Origin: Siderastrea radians
Lineage: Eukaryota; Cnidaria; Anthozoa; Scleractinia; Rhizangiidae
Assembly: GCA_964017195.1 (NCBI GenBank)
Contig: OZ024890.1
Span: 19,663,701-19,727,700 of the forward strand
DNA length: 64,000 nt
Direction: 5' to 3'
The notes beneath the pieces are model-generated. The model saw nothing but the letters and a program-made list of their open reading frames with translations. It did no database searches and was not told the DNA's origin. Position 1 is the stretch's first letter, and every line of letters starts with the position of its first letter. The position numbers and the translations under genes were made by a program. Of this stretch, positions 21,440 through 32,907 are shown one piece after another.

Positions 21440-22047
21440 AATTTTACTGCATATTGTTCTTTGGGAATGTTTCAGGTCATATCAAGGTGGATAACGTCAG
21501 GTGTATCTTTGTTAATTTTGGCTGCTATTTCCATTGATCGTCTTCTCGCTCTAACACTTCACTTACGATACAATATCATCGTCACCTTTCCTAGGGTGTT
21601 TCAAACCGTCCTTATTCTCTGGATGTTTTCCATAATATTTGTCATGTCAAGGTTTTGGATGAGCTCTACAGACTGGTTATTTTTGCCTGTGGTCTAACAT
21701 TTCTCATTACAACCTTGAGTATCTGTAAAATATTTCAAATTGTGCGAAGACACCAACGCCAGTTAAACGATCAAAATGTGGCTTCGGTGAGTCCGGTGAA
21801 CGTGTTTAAGTGTAGAAAATATGCTGTAACTGTAGTTTACGTTTATGGTTTGTTCTTAATTTTCTACCTTCCGATCTGTGTAACAATATTCATGGAAGTA
21901 TCTGTTGGATACACAAGAACAGTGAAAATTGCATATAACTGCGCTGCAACTGCTGTCTTCATCAATTCCTTCTTGAATCCGCTTGTGTATTGTTGGTGAA
22001 TAAGGGAGATACGACGAGCTGTTAAGAATGTTCTGAGGAAAGATTGA

Positions 22048-22235
22048 AAACACAAATAAGAACACTTGACCCTCGCAGGAGAGGCAAGGTAAGCTGATCG
22101 ACTTGATGGATCGTCTGAAATGTTATTTAACTTAGCTAAACGCGGAAGTCGATATCGTGTTGAATACTCTGCTCCGTCTTTCCAGATTTTTAATCCTTAG
22201 GAATTTAGTTATTCATTTTAATTTTTGTCAGTTAA
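22048..22235. other. 3' flank of subfamily A pseudogene
   Basis: Matches the 3' flank after 15291; interrupted by the TTAA element that follows. Confidence 0.55.
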
Positions 22236-23058
22236 AGTGCTACTATGATGAAATCCGCATCTTTCCTTTCGTAGCCGTTTTAAAATATCAACAAGAACTC
22301 TATATGAGAAGAAAAATGCCGTTTACTGTTTTCCAATATCTCTTTTCTTTGCAGAGATATTTACGTTTATAAACTATGCAAATTAGCAAAGTGATGACGT
22401 CATAGACTCAACCAAATTCTGATCAAATATGAAGAAAGTGATATCTCAGCCAATTTGTATCAGAAGTCTCTGATTCTTTGCAGCAGCACTCTGCTAGTTG
22501 TGTTTCACAATATGGACTTAGCAATTTGGTTACCATGGCAACATACTAGGTTCCAGATCCCACCGATATTAAAGGCTTTTCTGGCCAATTCTGGCATTAT
22601 TTTTGGACATTTGCCAATGATGCTTTACATGCATGATCTGGCAAGCACATGAATGGATTAGGCAGACGTCTTGCCCAGGTTTCATTTTTCGGAACTGAAA
22701 AATTCTAAAATATTTAAAACAAATTGGTGGGGACTGGAAAAGAGTTAGTTGCCATGGTAACATAATTTTATTATAACTGTAAGTGCGTCATCTGTAGAAC
22801 TATTAGTCTGCAAAGTTTTATTGGACTCTGCAGAAAAATGACCGAGATATCTCAACTTTTGTACTTGACATAAAATTGGATTGAGTAGATGACGTCATCA
22901 GTGCCCTAATTTGCATAATTTACGATTTTTTTAAGCTCAAATATCTCCGGAACTAAAATAGATATTTGAAAACGGTAAACGCCATTTTGAATCTTTTGTT
23001 AAATACTCTATGAAACGCCTAAAATTGCAAGGGGTGAAAATTTGATCATAGTAGCACT
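22236..23058. mobile_element. TTAA-flanked element with long inverted repeats
   Basis: 823 bp between TTAA at 22232-22235 and TTAA at 23059-23062. The perfect terminal repeats AGTGCTACTATGAT / ATCATAGTAGCACT extend as imperfect arms of about 200 bp (CAAATATCT-type and ATGCAAATTAG, TGATGACGTCAT on both sides). It is non-coding. The duplicated unit near 15437 has the empty site (GACAGTTAACG, followed by the same AAATGCATTCTTT sequence), which confirms the borders. Confidence 0.9.
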
Positions 23059-23062
23059 TTAA

Positions 23063-25510
23063 GGGATTTTCGTAAAGATGCATTCTTTCGATGCACAAGA
23101 GAAAGGAGACAAGTTTTAACTCAGAAGAGATGTTCTGAGGTAGAAAACATTAATAAGGAAAACTGGATAAGATATCGGGTCGGTTCATTTCTTTTCATGC
23201 ATATTCAGCATCTCGTCAAATATACAAGAACCTTTTAAAGGGTCTGTCTTACAACGATCCATGACAAAAGATGAAGGATTTATCAAGCACAAATTAATAC
23301 TAAGAAATAAATATCTCTTTCCGGCAATGTTTTGTAGGTTCTTGGACACCGAGAAATGACAGTGAAACAGTTCGAAACCGAACGCGATTGTCCATTTACT
23401 ACTGCTTCGAGTTCTCGCGACAATAGAGCATTTTCATTATGACGTCACGCACGCAAAGGTTTCTGGTAGTTGTTGGACAGATTGTGCCCTGGATCGATCA
23501 ATCGTGGGAATGTGCCAAAGAGGTACTTCACGAAAGGACTACTCGCAAAAGCACCACGACCGCTGAGAAAAAAAAAATTTGGCGGTTTGTTTGCTGGATT
23601 GCCGGAAAAATTCAAGAAAAATTGTACGGATTGTGGTTAAGAAACATTTCAATGGAAAGTTTGTTACGAATTCTGGGCACCGAGTGTGCAGGGACTTGGA
23701 TTGGTAGAAAAACGTATCGTTACAATGTGCTAACAATATTCCCTCATAGGAAACCAAGAATCGGAGGAGGGGAAGACGTTTCCGAGAACAGAGGGATAGA
23801 ACAAGTAGCACAGTTAATAGAACCTGATAGGCAGCTAGTCAGGTGTTGCGTGTTAGATGGGTTTATTTTGGGGCTTTCAAGTTGGAGATCGAAGCGATGG
23901 AAACATCATTCTAAAATAGTTAAAAATTTAACGTATTTGTCATCACGTTGTTGCCTTTTAATTTGACTCTGAGTTGGCATAATTTATTTTTTCATTCGCG
24001 GGCTCAAGCAGCTGTGAAAAGGGAAAAGATTCAAAATGCCTTGAAACTTGAATTAGTACTAAGTGTTTACGAAGTTTCCAAGTAAGTTTTGCAACAAGTG
24101 GAGCGACAAACCGAATTTTAAGCCAACAAAACGGTTGACTGACAGTTAGTAACTGCCATACGGGTACCCTGATATAAAAAGCTAAAATACGTTTTTACGT
24201 TTGTCTGTAACCTAGTGTTGACGACATTTTAGTGGGAATTACGCACGCGATGCAAAAGAATCTTACAACTAGGAATCGTCAGCGTGGCTCACTGATCTGT
24301 TTTCTACCACGGATCTTTTTTATCCATGATTTAACATATTAAAATAACATAAGCCCTTGATCTGTGTATTTCCACAAAGAAAGGAAGGAAGTTGTAGCCT
24401 TCAGGAGTCGAACTTGACATGAAAATGAAAGAGAAGAGTGACGTCATTAGTCATTACTATCAGTATTGTTATGACGACAATACTATATTAGGTTCTCACC
24501 AAACAGGCGTGCGTGGCAGATAACAAATATAAAAGAACAAGGGTGGGGGTGGGGGGAGGGGAAAGGCATTTTATGCTTTTAATGCACGGGTAGAAGTTAC
24601 GAAACTCTAATATAACCAACACCAGAGCGAGAAACTGTTGATAAGTGCCCATCTTTTGTAAAACTGGGCGACTAAAATACTTGTTGAAATAAAATACGAA
24701 TGGCAAACTTATCCTTACCTCAGTAGAAAAAAGTCGTTAGTTAATTTTTTAAAAAAACTTGGAATTAAAATGTAGAATGTACGGTTGATGAGGAAATCGT
24801 GTTAGCAAAAATACATACAAGTAATTTTCTTAATATTATTTTCTTTTGTAAATAATAAGATACACAAATGCATTCAGCACGCAATATTATATATGTTTTT
24901 AATTGCATAATTTGATTCAATGTTAATTATGTTCACGACTAGACAGGTGTCTAGTCGTGTCCATGTCTAGAATTGTCTTGCTGGAGCGAAAACTAAACAT
25001 GCAAAGTGCAACTTTATATATTTAAATTCACAAAGTAATTAGTACTCAGGTTTTGTGCTAATTGTAGTCGTTACAATCATACCGCATAATAATATTCACA
25101 ACCTTAATATGAACCGATACAATAACCTTTTTCACTTTCTGACTGATCTTTTCGATTAGTAACTTTCGAACTGCAGTAGAATGTCGACCGACTCGAAACG
25201 TCAGTGGAAGGCATATTTAAAGTGTTCAAGTAACAAACATTCGAGCTATAGCGGACTAAATTATTGTGTTAAAGAAAAGGCAAGCAAAGGAAATTGGTTT
25301 TTGTTCGAGTTACTGCCGGACGCGTTCGAATTAGCTGAGGTTTGAGGTATTGAGACTTTATGTATAATAAATAAATAAATAAATAAATAAATAAGTAATA
25401 AAAATATAGTGGGCGGACCTCTCCCTATGCCTACCATCGTACCATCTTACGGTACGAAACCAATATTAATGACTCATGATTGTGAAACATTGCCGGAATG
25501 TGGGTGCATC
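23063..25510. other. Duplicated 3' flank of A unit, then upstream region of subfamily B GPCR
   Basis: 23080-23580 matches 15460-15930 (TTTCCGGCAATGTTTTGTAGG, GAGTTCTCGCGACAATAGAG, GCACCACGACCGC). A 175-codon frame at 23439-23966 is open here, but its counterpart near 15835 is broken, so it is not called a gene. From about 24000 the sequence matches the upstream regions of the other B copies (for example 29340-30590 and 47520-49030). Confidence 0.6.
24974..24990 (+). promoter_or_regulatory. Conserved upstream GPCR element (B1)
   Basis: The word TGTCTTGCTGGAGCGAA lies 537 bp before the receptor ATG. The same word with few changes lies 478-498 bp before the ATG of seven other B, C and D copies. 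A second shared word (CACTTTCTGACTG...TTTTC) follows about 160 bp later. Regulatory function is inferred only from conservation and position. Confidence 0.4.
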
Positions 25511-26419
25511 ATGAACACAACTGACCTAATATGTTTTTTCCTGGGACCTGTTCATTGGCAAAAAACTCCAGAGGATATAACAGCGAGTGTTACATCGTGC
25601 GTTTTAAGCTCTATTTTTGCGCTGACTGCAGTACTGGGAAACGGCACCATAATGTTCATCATCTGGAAAACGCGAGAACTCCATTCGCCATCCTTCGCGT
25701 TACTATTTTGCCTGTCAGTTTCTGATTTTCTGGTTGGTATGGTGGGTCAGCCATCTTTCGTAGCTTTCAAGATAGCGGAGCTCAAGGAAAATTTCAGCGC
25801 CTATTGCAACTTGAGGATTGTTCGATTCTTTTGCGGTTGGATAACAGCAGGCGTATCTTTCTTAACTCTGAGCGGAGTCTGTATCGATCGACTTCTTGCT
25901 TTAACCCTTCATTTGCGATACAAAAGTATTGTCACCGTGAGGCGGGCGTTAATATTTGTAACAGCAGTGTGGATGTTGTGGACAATGTGGACAATTTCAA
26001 AGTTTTGGATCGGGGACAAATGGCATATTGTTTCAGCTACGCTGGCGTTATTGCCCGTTGTAATAACTGCATTATGCACGTTTCAAATATTCAAGATTGC
26101 TCGCAAACATCAACGCCAATTAAACCAGCAAAACCTAAGGATGGGCAACGAGCAAAACGGTACAGTTGATGTACTGAAATGCAAAAAATCAGCCGTGACT
26201 GTACTCTATATTTATGGATTGCTGCTAGTTTTTTATCTTCCATTTCTAGCAGTTATGGTCGTTGAGACGAGAACTGGCTATACGCAGTCACTGAAAATCG
26301 CTTATGATTACGTCGTAACAGTTGTTCTTATAAACTCTTCGGTTAATCCTTTTATTTATTGTTGGAGACTAAAACAAATTCGACTCTCTGTTAAAAAGAT
26401 GATCGGTTTCGGTCATTGA
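25511..26419 (+). CDS. Class A orphan GPCR, subfamily B, intact (B1)
   Basis: A 302-residue single-exon seven-helix receptor. N-terminal MNTTDLIC carries a sequon (N2) and Cys8. GN at 43-44 is in TM1, LSVSD ends at residue 72 in TM2, Cys99 precedes TM3 (AYCNLR), DRL is at 126-128, Trp-rich TM4 is WMLWTMWT, loop 2 (KFWIGDKWHIV) has no Cys, TM5 contains LLPVV, TM6 FYLPF, and TM7 NPFIYCW is near residue 282. The third intracellular loop is basic (KIARKHQRQ). The frame is open 34 codons upstream, but alignment of all paralogues begins at this ATG. The ligand is unknown. It is flanked by subfamily A upstream and dead B copies downstream. Confidence 0.92.
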   Translation: MNTTDLICFFLGPVHWQKTPEDITASVTSCVLSSIFALTAVLGNGTIMFIIWKTRELHSPSFALLFCLSVSDFLVGMVGQPSFVAFKIAELKENFSAYCNLRIVRFFCGWITAGVSFLTLSGVCIDRLLALTLHLRYKSIVTVRRALIFVTAVWMLWTMWTISKFWIGDKWHIVSATLALLPVVITALCTFQIFKIARKHQRQLNQQNLRMGNEQNGTVDVLKCKKSAVTVLYIYGLLLVFYLPFLAVMVVETRTGYTQSLKIAYDYVVTVVLINSSVNPFIYCWRLKQIRLSVKKMIGFGH

Positions 26420-27349
26420 AGTCTAATTTCTTTTGCAAGGTAAGGAATTCAAATAAGCCATGGACTTATCAGGAGATTTTTATAAAGCAGAATAAGCCCA
26501 CAATAAGACTTCAGTGTTTTTGCTACTAAAGTCCTTTATTATACTGCAACTTTTTTTCTTTTTCTTGATTGAATGTATTTATTTTTAAAGTAACTCCCCC
26601 CCCCCTTCCCCCTCCAAAAAAAAAAAAAAGCCGAAAGAAAGGAAAAGAAAAAGAATAATAATAATAATAAAAAAACTTTCCTCCCCTCACGGATTTGAAC
26701 CCTAGCCGCCCGAACGCTAGGGAATAGTTCTAACCAGTCGTGTTGTATGGTTGTGTTCATTATTATACTTAAACTGTTGTTTCTTGATCGCAGTTCGGTC
26801 GACTAAACAGGCGGGCGTTTTTCTGGGAAAATGTGTGTTAGTACTAAGCAGTGTCCCGCTGGAGCGAAAACAAAACATGCAACTTTATATATTTAAATTG
26901 ACAAGGTAATCAGTATTCGGGTTTTGTGCTAATTGTAGTCTTTAAAATTATACATAGTAATAATCCACGACATAAATAACAACCGCTATAAACCTGTTTC
27001 ACTTTCTGACTGATTTTTCCGTTTAGTCACTTTTTCAGACTGCAGTAGAATGTCGCCAACTCGAAACGTCAGTGAAAGAGAAATTCTATAAAGTGTTCGA
27101 GCAAGGAAGGTTCGAGCTATCGGAGACTAAGTTGTCTTGCTAAACAAAAAATCGGAAATTGATTTTGGTTTGAGTTACCGCCGGAGGGATTCGAGTTAAC
27201 TAAGGTTTGAGCTATTGAGACTCCAATGATTCATAAATAATTAACAAGAATATAGTGGGCGGACCTTTCCCTAATATGCCTTACCACCTTGCCGTACAAA
27301 ACCAAAACCAACTCACGGTTATGAAACATTGCCTCAATGCGTGTGCATC
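26420..27349. other. Intergenic region with tRNA-like SINE tail and B upstream region
   Basis: Contains the tRNA-like element at 26640-26760, then from about 26790 a copy of the B upstream region, with the conserved word TGTCCCGCTGGAGCGAA at 26852 (498 bp before the pseudogene ATG). Confidence 0.55.
26640..26760 (-). mobile_element. Possible tRNA-derived SINE head
   Basis: On the minus strand an A-box-like TGGTTAGAACT (about 26726-26736) is followed by a B-box-like GGTTCAAATCC (about 26692-26702), and then, after CGTGAGG, an A/T-rich trinucleotide run. The spacing is tRNA-like, but a full cloverleaf is not evident. Confidence 0.4.
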
Positions 27350-27896
27350 ATGAACACAACCGATTTAACATGTTTTTTCTTGGCCCCGTTCATTGGGAAA
27401 AAACTCTTGAGGACATTACAGCGAGTGTTACATCGTGCGTTTTAAGCTCTATTTTTATTCTTTAAGCTTTATTTTTGCTGGGAAACGGAACCATAATGTT
27501 CGTCATTTGGAAAACGCGAGAACTCCATTCGCCATCTTTCACATTGCTGTTTTGCCTTAGCAGTTTCCGATTTTCTGGTCGGTATGGTGGGTCAGCCATC
27601 TTTCGTAGCTTTCAAGATGGCGGAGCTTAAGGAAAATTTCAGTGCGTATTGTAACTTAAGAATTGTTCGGTTCTTATGTGGTTGGATAACTGTCGGCGTA
27701 TCCTCTTTAACTCTGAGCGGAGTCTGCATCGACTGACGTCTTGCTTTAACCCTTCATTTGCGATACAACAGTATTGTCACCGTGCAGCGGACGTTAACAT
27801 TTGCAACAGCAGTGTGGGTGTTGTGGTCGATGTGGACAATTTCGAAGTTTTGGATCGGGGACGAATGGCATATTGTTTCAGCTACACTGGCATTAG
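27350..27896 (+). pseudogene. Subfamily B GPCR pseudogene (B2), 3' half replaced
   Basis: Starts with the family ATG (MNTTDLTCFF), but a missing base in the following LGP segment and an altered TM1 region (a short duplicated TTTTTATTCTTTAAGC stretch replacing codons near LSSIFAL) shift the frame. An extra base in TM2 (TTAGCAGTTTCC) shifts it again, and the Arg codon of the DRL motif is TGA (ATCGACTGACG near 27730). TM3-TM4 remain recognisable (WVLWSMWTISKFWIGDEW). Homology ends at CTGGCATTA, near 27896, where an antisense LINE begins. TM5-TM7 are absent. Confidence 0.9.
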
Positions 27897-28803
27897 ATTT
27901 ACACGTAGGGCAGAGTCTATTATCCCTTGGGATTTGTTCATATCTGCCAGTTTCGATCAATAATTTATAATTACCTATTCTAAGTTTCACTAATTCTTTC
28001 CTATTATTTAGTTTTCTTGTAAGATCTAAATAGCAGGAAGGCGAATATATTCGTCCTTAAAAGTGTTATAGAATTCTAATTTCTTAGAGTTTCGAATAGT
28101 ATGTTGCCAGTGTGAAATATACTTTTGTTGCATAAGACTTACATGGTGTTTAATCTTAGCATCAGTTAAGAAAGTAGGGTCAAAAACAGGCAAATTATAA
28201 TATTCAGACATCCTCATAACATTAGAGTAAAAACTATTTTTGCTGGTGTTATGAAGATCAGATGACATTAAAAAGATTTGTTTAACAATAGAGTCATTTT
28301 CCTTATTGTGGAGATATAAGGTGTAATTAATTATTTTTTGATTAATAGCTATTATAAGAGGAAACTTTCCAAGCTCAGCTCTACAAGCTACATTCGATGC
28401 CTTACTGCTTACTTCTAAGTAACGTTTACAGTACTGGAGATGAGCTTTTTCAATCTGTGAACTGTCCCAAGACTTGAAATCAGGTTTGGTATATACTCCC
28501 CAGATTTCACTGTTGTAAGTTAAAATTGGAGAGATCATAGCGTCAAAAAGTTTATTTGCAAGGAATGGGGACAGATTGCTGATATGTGTGTGTTTTCTGA
28601 GGCTGAAAAGAGCGTGGAGAGCCTTCTCTTTCAATTTGTTAAGCGCCAATGAAAAGTTTCCTGTTGAAGAGATTAATGTTCCTAAGTAGGTGTAATTCTG
28701 AACAACGTCAATGTTTTCATTGTCAATATGAAAACTATACTCAGTACATCTTTTTGCGCGTTTTTGGAAGATCATAACTTTAGTCTTTTTAGGATTGATA
28801 CTT
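27897..28803 (-). mobile_element. Non-LTR retrotransposon fragment, RT C-terminal region
   Basis: A minus-strand frame of 249 codons (28775 to 28026) reads YTYLGTLISSTG, ALHALFSLRKHTHI, LTYNSEIWGVY, then KRYLEVSSKASN and AELGKFPLI. This is the thumb and C-terminal domain of a LINE reverse transcriptase. After a frameshift near 28010 it continues with LRIGNYKLLIETGRYEQIPR and a CPTC zinc-knuckle-like end at 27897. The palm domain and both natural ends are missing. On the high-coordinate side it abuts AAAGGGTGCAAAGGACC, which is normal GPCR 3' flank. So it replaces the 3' half of the receptor rather than simply interrupting it. Confidence 0.85.
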
Positions 28804-28969
28804 ATATAAAGGGTGCAAAGGACCTACAGTGCCTCCTCTGACAAAAAATCATATGCTAATAAACCATCCGAAACCTAAGCCAAAAGATCAATACAGGCTT
28901 GTTACTTCGTGTTTTCGGACTTTCTGAGGAAGTCTAAAAAAAAGTGAAATAATGGAATGAATAAATGAA

Positions 28970-29012
<43 letters not shown>

Positions 29013-30597
29013 ATGAACGAATCAAAGAACGAACGGATGCGGATGATGAACGAATGAATGATTGAACGAACGAATGGGTGAATGAATGAATGAAAGAATG
29101 GATGAATAAATAGATGAATTAATGATACTCACAGTTTGCATATAATTTAGAGCGCAGGTATTTGTCTTTGGTCAAAATGTCGCATGCTGTTTTCTTCTAA
29201 CTTCTGTAACAATTCCTTAATTTGATCACTGTTCACAAAAGTGACAGGCGTCCGTCCTCTTCGGAAATATTAATAGGAGACCCAAATCGATAGCACAATT
29301 TGTTTTACACAGGTTTAGAAAGGGAAAAAAGTTAACGTGTCTTGAAACTTGTGCTTAGGAAATTTCCAAGAAAGTTTTGCAACAAGTGTAACGATAAACC
29401 GAATTTAAGCCAGCGAAACGGATGACTGACAGTTAATTTCATACGGGTGCCCTGATATAAAAAGCTAAAGTACGTTTTAACGTTTGTCTGAAAAACCAGT
29501 GTTGACAACATTTTAGAAGGAATTATGCACGCGACGCAAGCGGATCTTACAACTAGGAATCGTCAGAGTGGTTGTGTATTTCAACAACGAAAGGAAGGAA
29601 GTTGAGACCTTCAGGAGTCGAACTTGACACGAAAAGGGAAGAGTAGAGTGACGTCATTAGTCATAAATATCAGTATTGTTATGACGTCATTACAATATTA
29701 GGTTCTCACAAATCAGGTGTGCGTAAGCGATAACAAATACTCAAGAGGAAGGGGGGAGGGAGGGGTCACATTTTGTGCTCTTGATGCACGGGTAGAAGTT
29801 ACAGAACTCTAAGAGAACCAACACCACAGCCACAAAAAGTTGATAAGTGTCCACCTTTGTAAACCTGGACGACTAAAATACTTGTTAAATTAAAATACGA
29901 ATGGCAAACTTATCCTTACAACAGTAGGAGGAAATCTTGTTAGCAAACACACACACACAAAGAGAGTTGTTAACATTGTTTTCTTTTATAAATATTGTAG
30001 TTTTAAACACAAATGCATTCAGACGCAACAGTTTTTTAATTTCAGAATTTTATGCAACGTTAATTTTGTCTTGACTAGACAGGTGTGTAAGTATTAAGCA
30101 TTGTCTTGCTGGAGCGAAAACAAAACATGCAACTTTATATATTTAAATTGACAAGCAGGTAATCAGTATTTGGGTTTTGTGTCTTCAAAATTATACATAA
30201 TAATATTCACAACATAAATAACAACCGCTATAAACCTTTTTCACTTTTTGACTGATTTTTCCGTTAAGTTACTTTTTTGAACTGCAGTGGAACATTGAAA
30301 ACTCGACACGTCACTGAATAAAAGACGAATTTTAAGTGTTCGAGTAAAGAAGGTTCGAGCTATCGGAGACTAAATTATTGTGCCAAACAAAAAAGCAGAG
30401 GAAATTGGTTTTGGTTCGAGTTACCACCGGAGGCGTTCGATTTAACAGAAGGAGGTTTGAGTTATTGCCGAGACTGCAATGTATAATAAATAATTAGTGG
30501 GCGGATCTTTCCCTTATAACTTACCTTACCACCTTACAGTACAAAACCAAAACCAACTCATGGTTGTGAAACATTGTCTCACAAATGTGTTTGCATC
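28804..30597. other. B-unit 3' flank, microsatellites and next B upstream region
   Basis: 28804-28940 is the B 3' flank also seen near 31600, 50390 and 47280. 28955-29130 is an AATA/AATG tetranucleotide tract. 29340-30590 is a copy of the B upstream region (conserved word TGTCTTGCTGGAGCGAA at 30102). No gene is supported. Confidence 0.6.
28955..29130. repeat. AATA/AATG tetranucleotide tract
   Basis: Runs of AATA followed by AACG and AATG variants. Similar tracts occur downstream of most B and E copies (31740, 36601, 51160, 56583). Confidence 0.85.
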
Positions 30598-31485
30598 ATG
30601 AACACAACTGACTTAACATGTTTTTCTTGGGACCCGTTCATTGGCAAAAAGCTGGCGAGGACATTACAGCGAGTGTTGCATCGTGCGTTTTCAGCTCTAT
30701 TTTTGCGCTCTCTGCAGTGCTTGGAAACGGAACCATAATGTTCGTCATTTGGAAAACGCGAGAACTCCATTCGCCATCCTTCACGTTACTGTTTTGCCTA
30801 GCAGTTTCCGATTTTCTTGTCGGTATGGTTGGCCCGCCTTTCGTAGCTTTCAAGATAGCGGAACTTAAGGAAAATTTCAGTGCGCAGTGAAACTTAAGAA
30901 TTGTTCGGTTCTTATGTGGTTGGATAACTGTCGGCGTATCCTCTTTAACTCTGAGCGGAGTCTGCATCGATCGACGTCTTGCTTTAACCCTTCAATTGCG
31001 ATACAAAAGTATTGCTACTGTGCAGCGGTCGTTAATATTTGTAACAGCAGTGTGGATGTTGTGGTCAATGTGGACAATATCAAAGTTTTGGATCGGGGAC
31101 AAATGGCATATTGTTTCAGCTACACTGGCGTTACTGCCCATTCTAATTACTGCGTTTTGCACTCTTAAAATATTCGAGATTGCTCGCAAACATCAACGCC
31201 AAGTAGACCGACAAAACCTTAGGATGGGCAACGAGCAAAACGGTACAGTTGACGTACTGAAATGCAAAAAATCAGCCCTGACTATACTTTATATTTATGG
31301 ATTGCTCCTGATTCTGTATCTTCCATTTCTAGCAGTTATGGTCATTGAAACGAGAACGAGTTATACGCAGTCGGTGAAAATCGCATATGATTATACTGCA
31401 ACAGTTGTTCTTATAATCTTGTCGGTTATCCTTTTATTTACTGTTGGAGACTAAAAAAATTAAGAATCCGGGTTTCGGTCACTGA
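30598..31485 (+). pseudogene. Subfamily B GPCR pseudogene (B3)
   Basis: Nearly full length but broken in at least three places. One base is missing just after codon 8 (TGTTTTTCTTGGG where intact copies have an extra T and C). The codon of the conserved pre-TM3 Cys is TGA (GCGCAGTGAAAC near 30887). A base is lost in TM7 (ATAATCTTGTCGGTTATCC near 31415), so NPFIYCW is out of frame. DRL is also changed to DRR (GATCGACGTC). The middle 152 codons (30996-31454) remain open. It has the complete 5' flank of the B family, so it was once a full gene. Confidence 0.92.
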
Positions 31486-32907
31486 AGTCTAATTCAGTTT
31501 CTCTTGCATCAAACAAGCCATTTTCTTATTGGGAAAGTTTAATAAAGCAGTATCAGGCCCACATAAAGAGATCAGTATTCCATGTAAACTGTGTCCGTGC
31601 CAGTCGATGTAAAGGGCGCAGAGGACGTACGGCTGCCTCATCTGACAAACAATCATATGCTAATAAACCATCAAACCTGAGCTACAAGATCAACTTCTGA
31701 GGAAGGTCGCAATATGTATATTATTAAAAAAAAAAGAAGAACAGAACGGAATAAATAAAAAAATTAATGAACGAATCAAAGAACGAACGTATGCGGATAA
31801 TGAATCTAAATAAATGAACAAACAAATGAATGAATGGATGAATGAATGAATGGATGAATGAATGAATGAATGATTCTCGCAGTTTGCCACATGTGAATAT
31901 GTATTTGTTTTTTATTAAAATGTCGCATACTGTTTTCTTCTAACCTATATACCAATTCAGTACTTTAACTGTTCACAAAAGTGAAAGGCGTCCGTGCTCG
32001 TCGGAAATATTAATAGAAGTCCAAATGGATAGCATAATTTGTCTTTCAGGCGTGGGCAAAAAGAGCTTTAAAAAGGGACAAAAGTCAAAAATAAATGCCT
32101 TGAATTAATTTAAGTGTTTATGAATTTCACAAGAACGCTTTGCAAGAAATGTAGCGACAAACCGAATTTTAAGCCAGCAAAACAGTCTACTGACAGTTAA
32201 CTAGCAACTTTCATACATAAAATATTACGTTTTACGTTTAGTTAAGTGGACGTTTCTACCGATCTGTCTTTGTTTGGTTTGAAAACCTAGTTTGGATGTT
32301 GCTCATTATAATACGTCTCAGACGAATTATGCGTCTTCCAAGATAAATACTGCCTTTCTTTCTTTAGTTACTTTCCTGGCAGTCGTACATTAAATAGCCA
32401 GGTGAGTTAGTTTTTAGCAATGTCTTGCTGAAGTGAAAGGAAAACAAGTAGCTTTAAATTGACAAGCTAATCAGTATTCAGCTTCCCTTCGCACGTTGCC
32501 AGGCTATAATATCCACAGCATAAATTAAACCTTTGCAGACGCTTTTCAGTTTCTGACTTTTCCGTGTAGTCACCGTGGCGATTAATATTGCAGTTTAATC
32601 TCGGTAACCGTAAAAAAACTAATATATTTAATTATTACTAATACTACAAAAGTGAACAGTGTTTTTCGTGCCCTCTGATTGGTTATTCGATTATTTAACA
32701 GTTATTCACTTCAGTGCCGGTGAACAGTGGCGCCTCAAATTCGGAGAATAATTGTTAAATTTCTAATGAGAGTATCGGAGTTGGCGGACAAGTTCTAATA
32801 TGCTTTTCATATTTCGTACTGTCTTCATTAATCACCTGACTGAAAAAAACTTTCGCCAACTCACAGTTATATGTAACATTGCCTCAATCATCGTGTGCGA
32901 CTTCATC
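31486..32907. other. B 3' flank, tetranucleotide tract, then subfamily C upstream region
   Basis: 31740-31880 holds AATA/AATG repeats. 31890-32907 matches 51560-52620 upstream of the second C copy, including TGTCTTGCTGAAGTGAA at 32421 (487 bp before the ATG) and TTCAGTTTCTGACTTTTCCG near 32546. No gene is supported. Confidence 0.6.
32421..32437 (+). promoter_or_regulatory. Conserved upstream GPCR element (C1)
   Basis: TGTCTTGCTGAAGTGAA, 487 bp before the C1 ATG. Same word and spacing as in B and D copies. Confidence 0.4.

Larger units (their letters stand above)
19629..22047 (+). pseudogene. Subfamily A GPCR broken by LINE and foldback insertions
   Basis: The order of GPCR pieces is clear. 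19629-19740 has the N-terminus and start of TM1 (SCFFLDINLDETGDVF). 20971-21165 has TM1-TM2 and the loop to TM3 (MGNLVILRAIRKAQDLHSPS). 21440-22047 has TM3-TM7. A LINE fragment separates pieces one and two, and a 274-bp foldback separates two and three. The start ATG of the paralogue is GTG here (19629). A small deletion near 21690 in TM5 shifts the frame (PVV then TFLITT in another frame), and TGG TGA at about 21994-21999 truncates the tail after NPLVYCW. It is otherwise very close to the gene at 14398, so inactivation seems fairly recent. All disruptions are seen directly. Confidence 0.9.

Noticed and set aside
23439..23966. 175-codon frame upstream of GPCR B1
   Set aside because: The duplicated counterpart near 15835-15930 is not open and no domain is recognisable; chance frame in duplicated flank.
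25531..25725. Recurrent 64-codon frame overlapping the 5' part of B, C and D receptors in the +2 frame (also at 32928, 38423, 49025, 52645, 54957)
   Set aside because: It recurs only because the receptor DNA is homologous; it follows receptor constraint and has no independent start context or domain.
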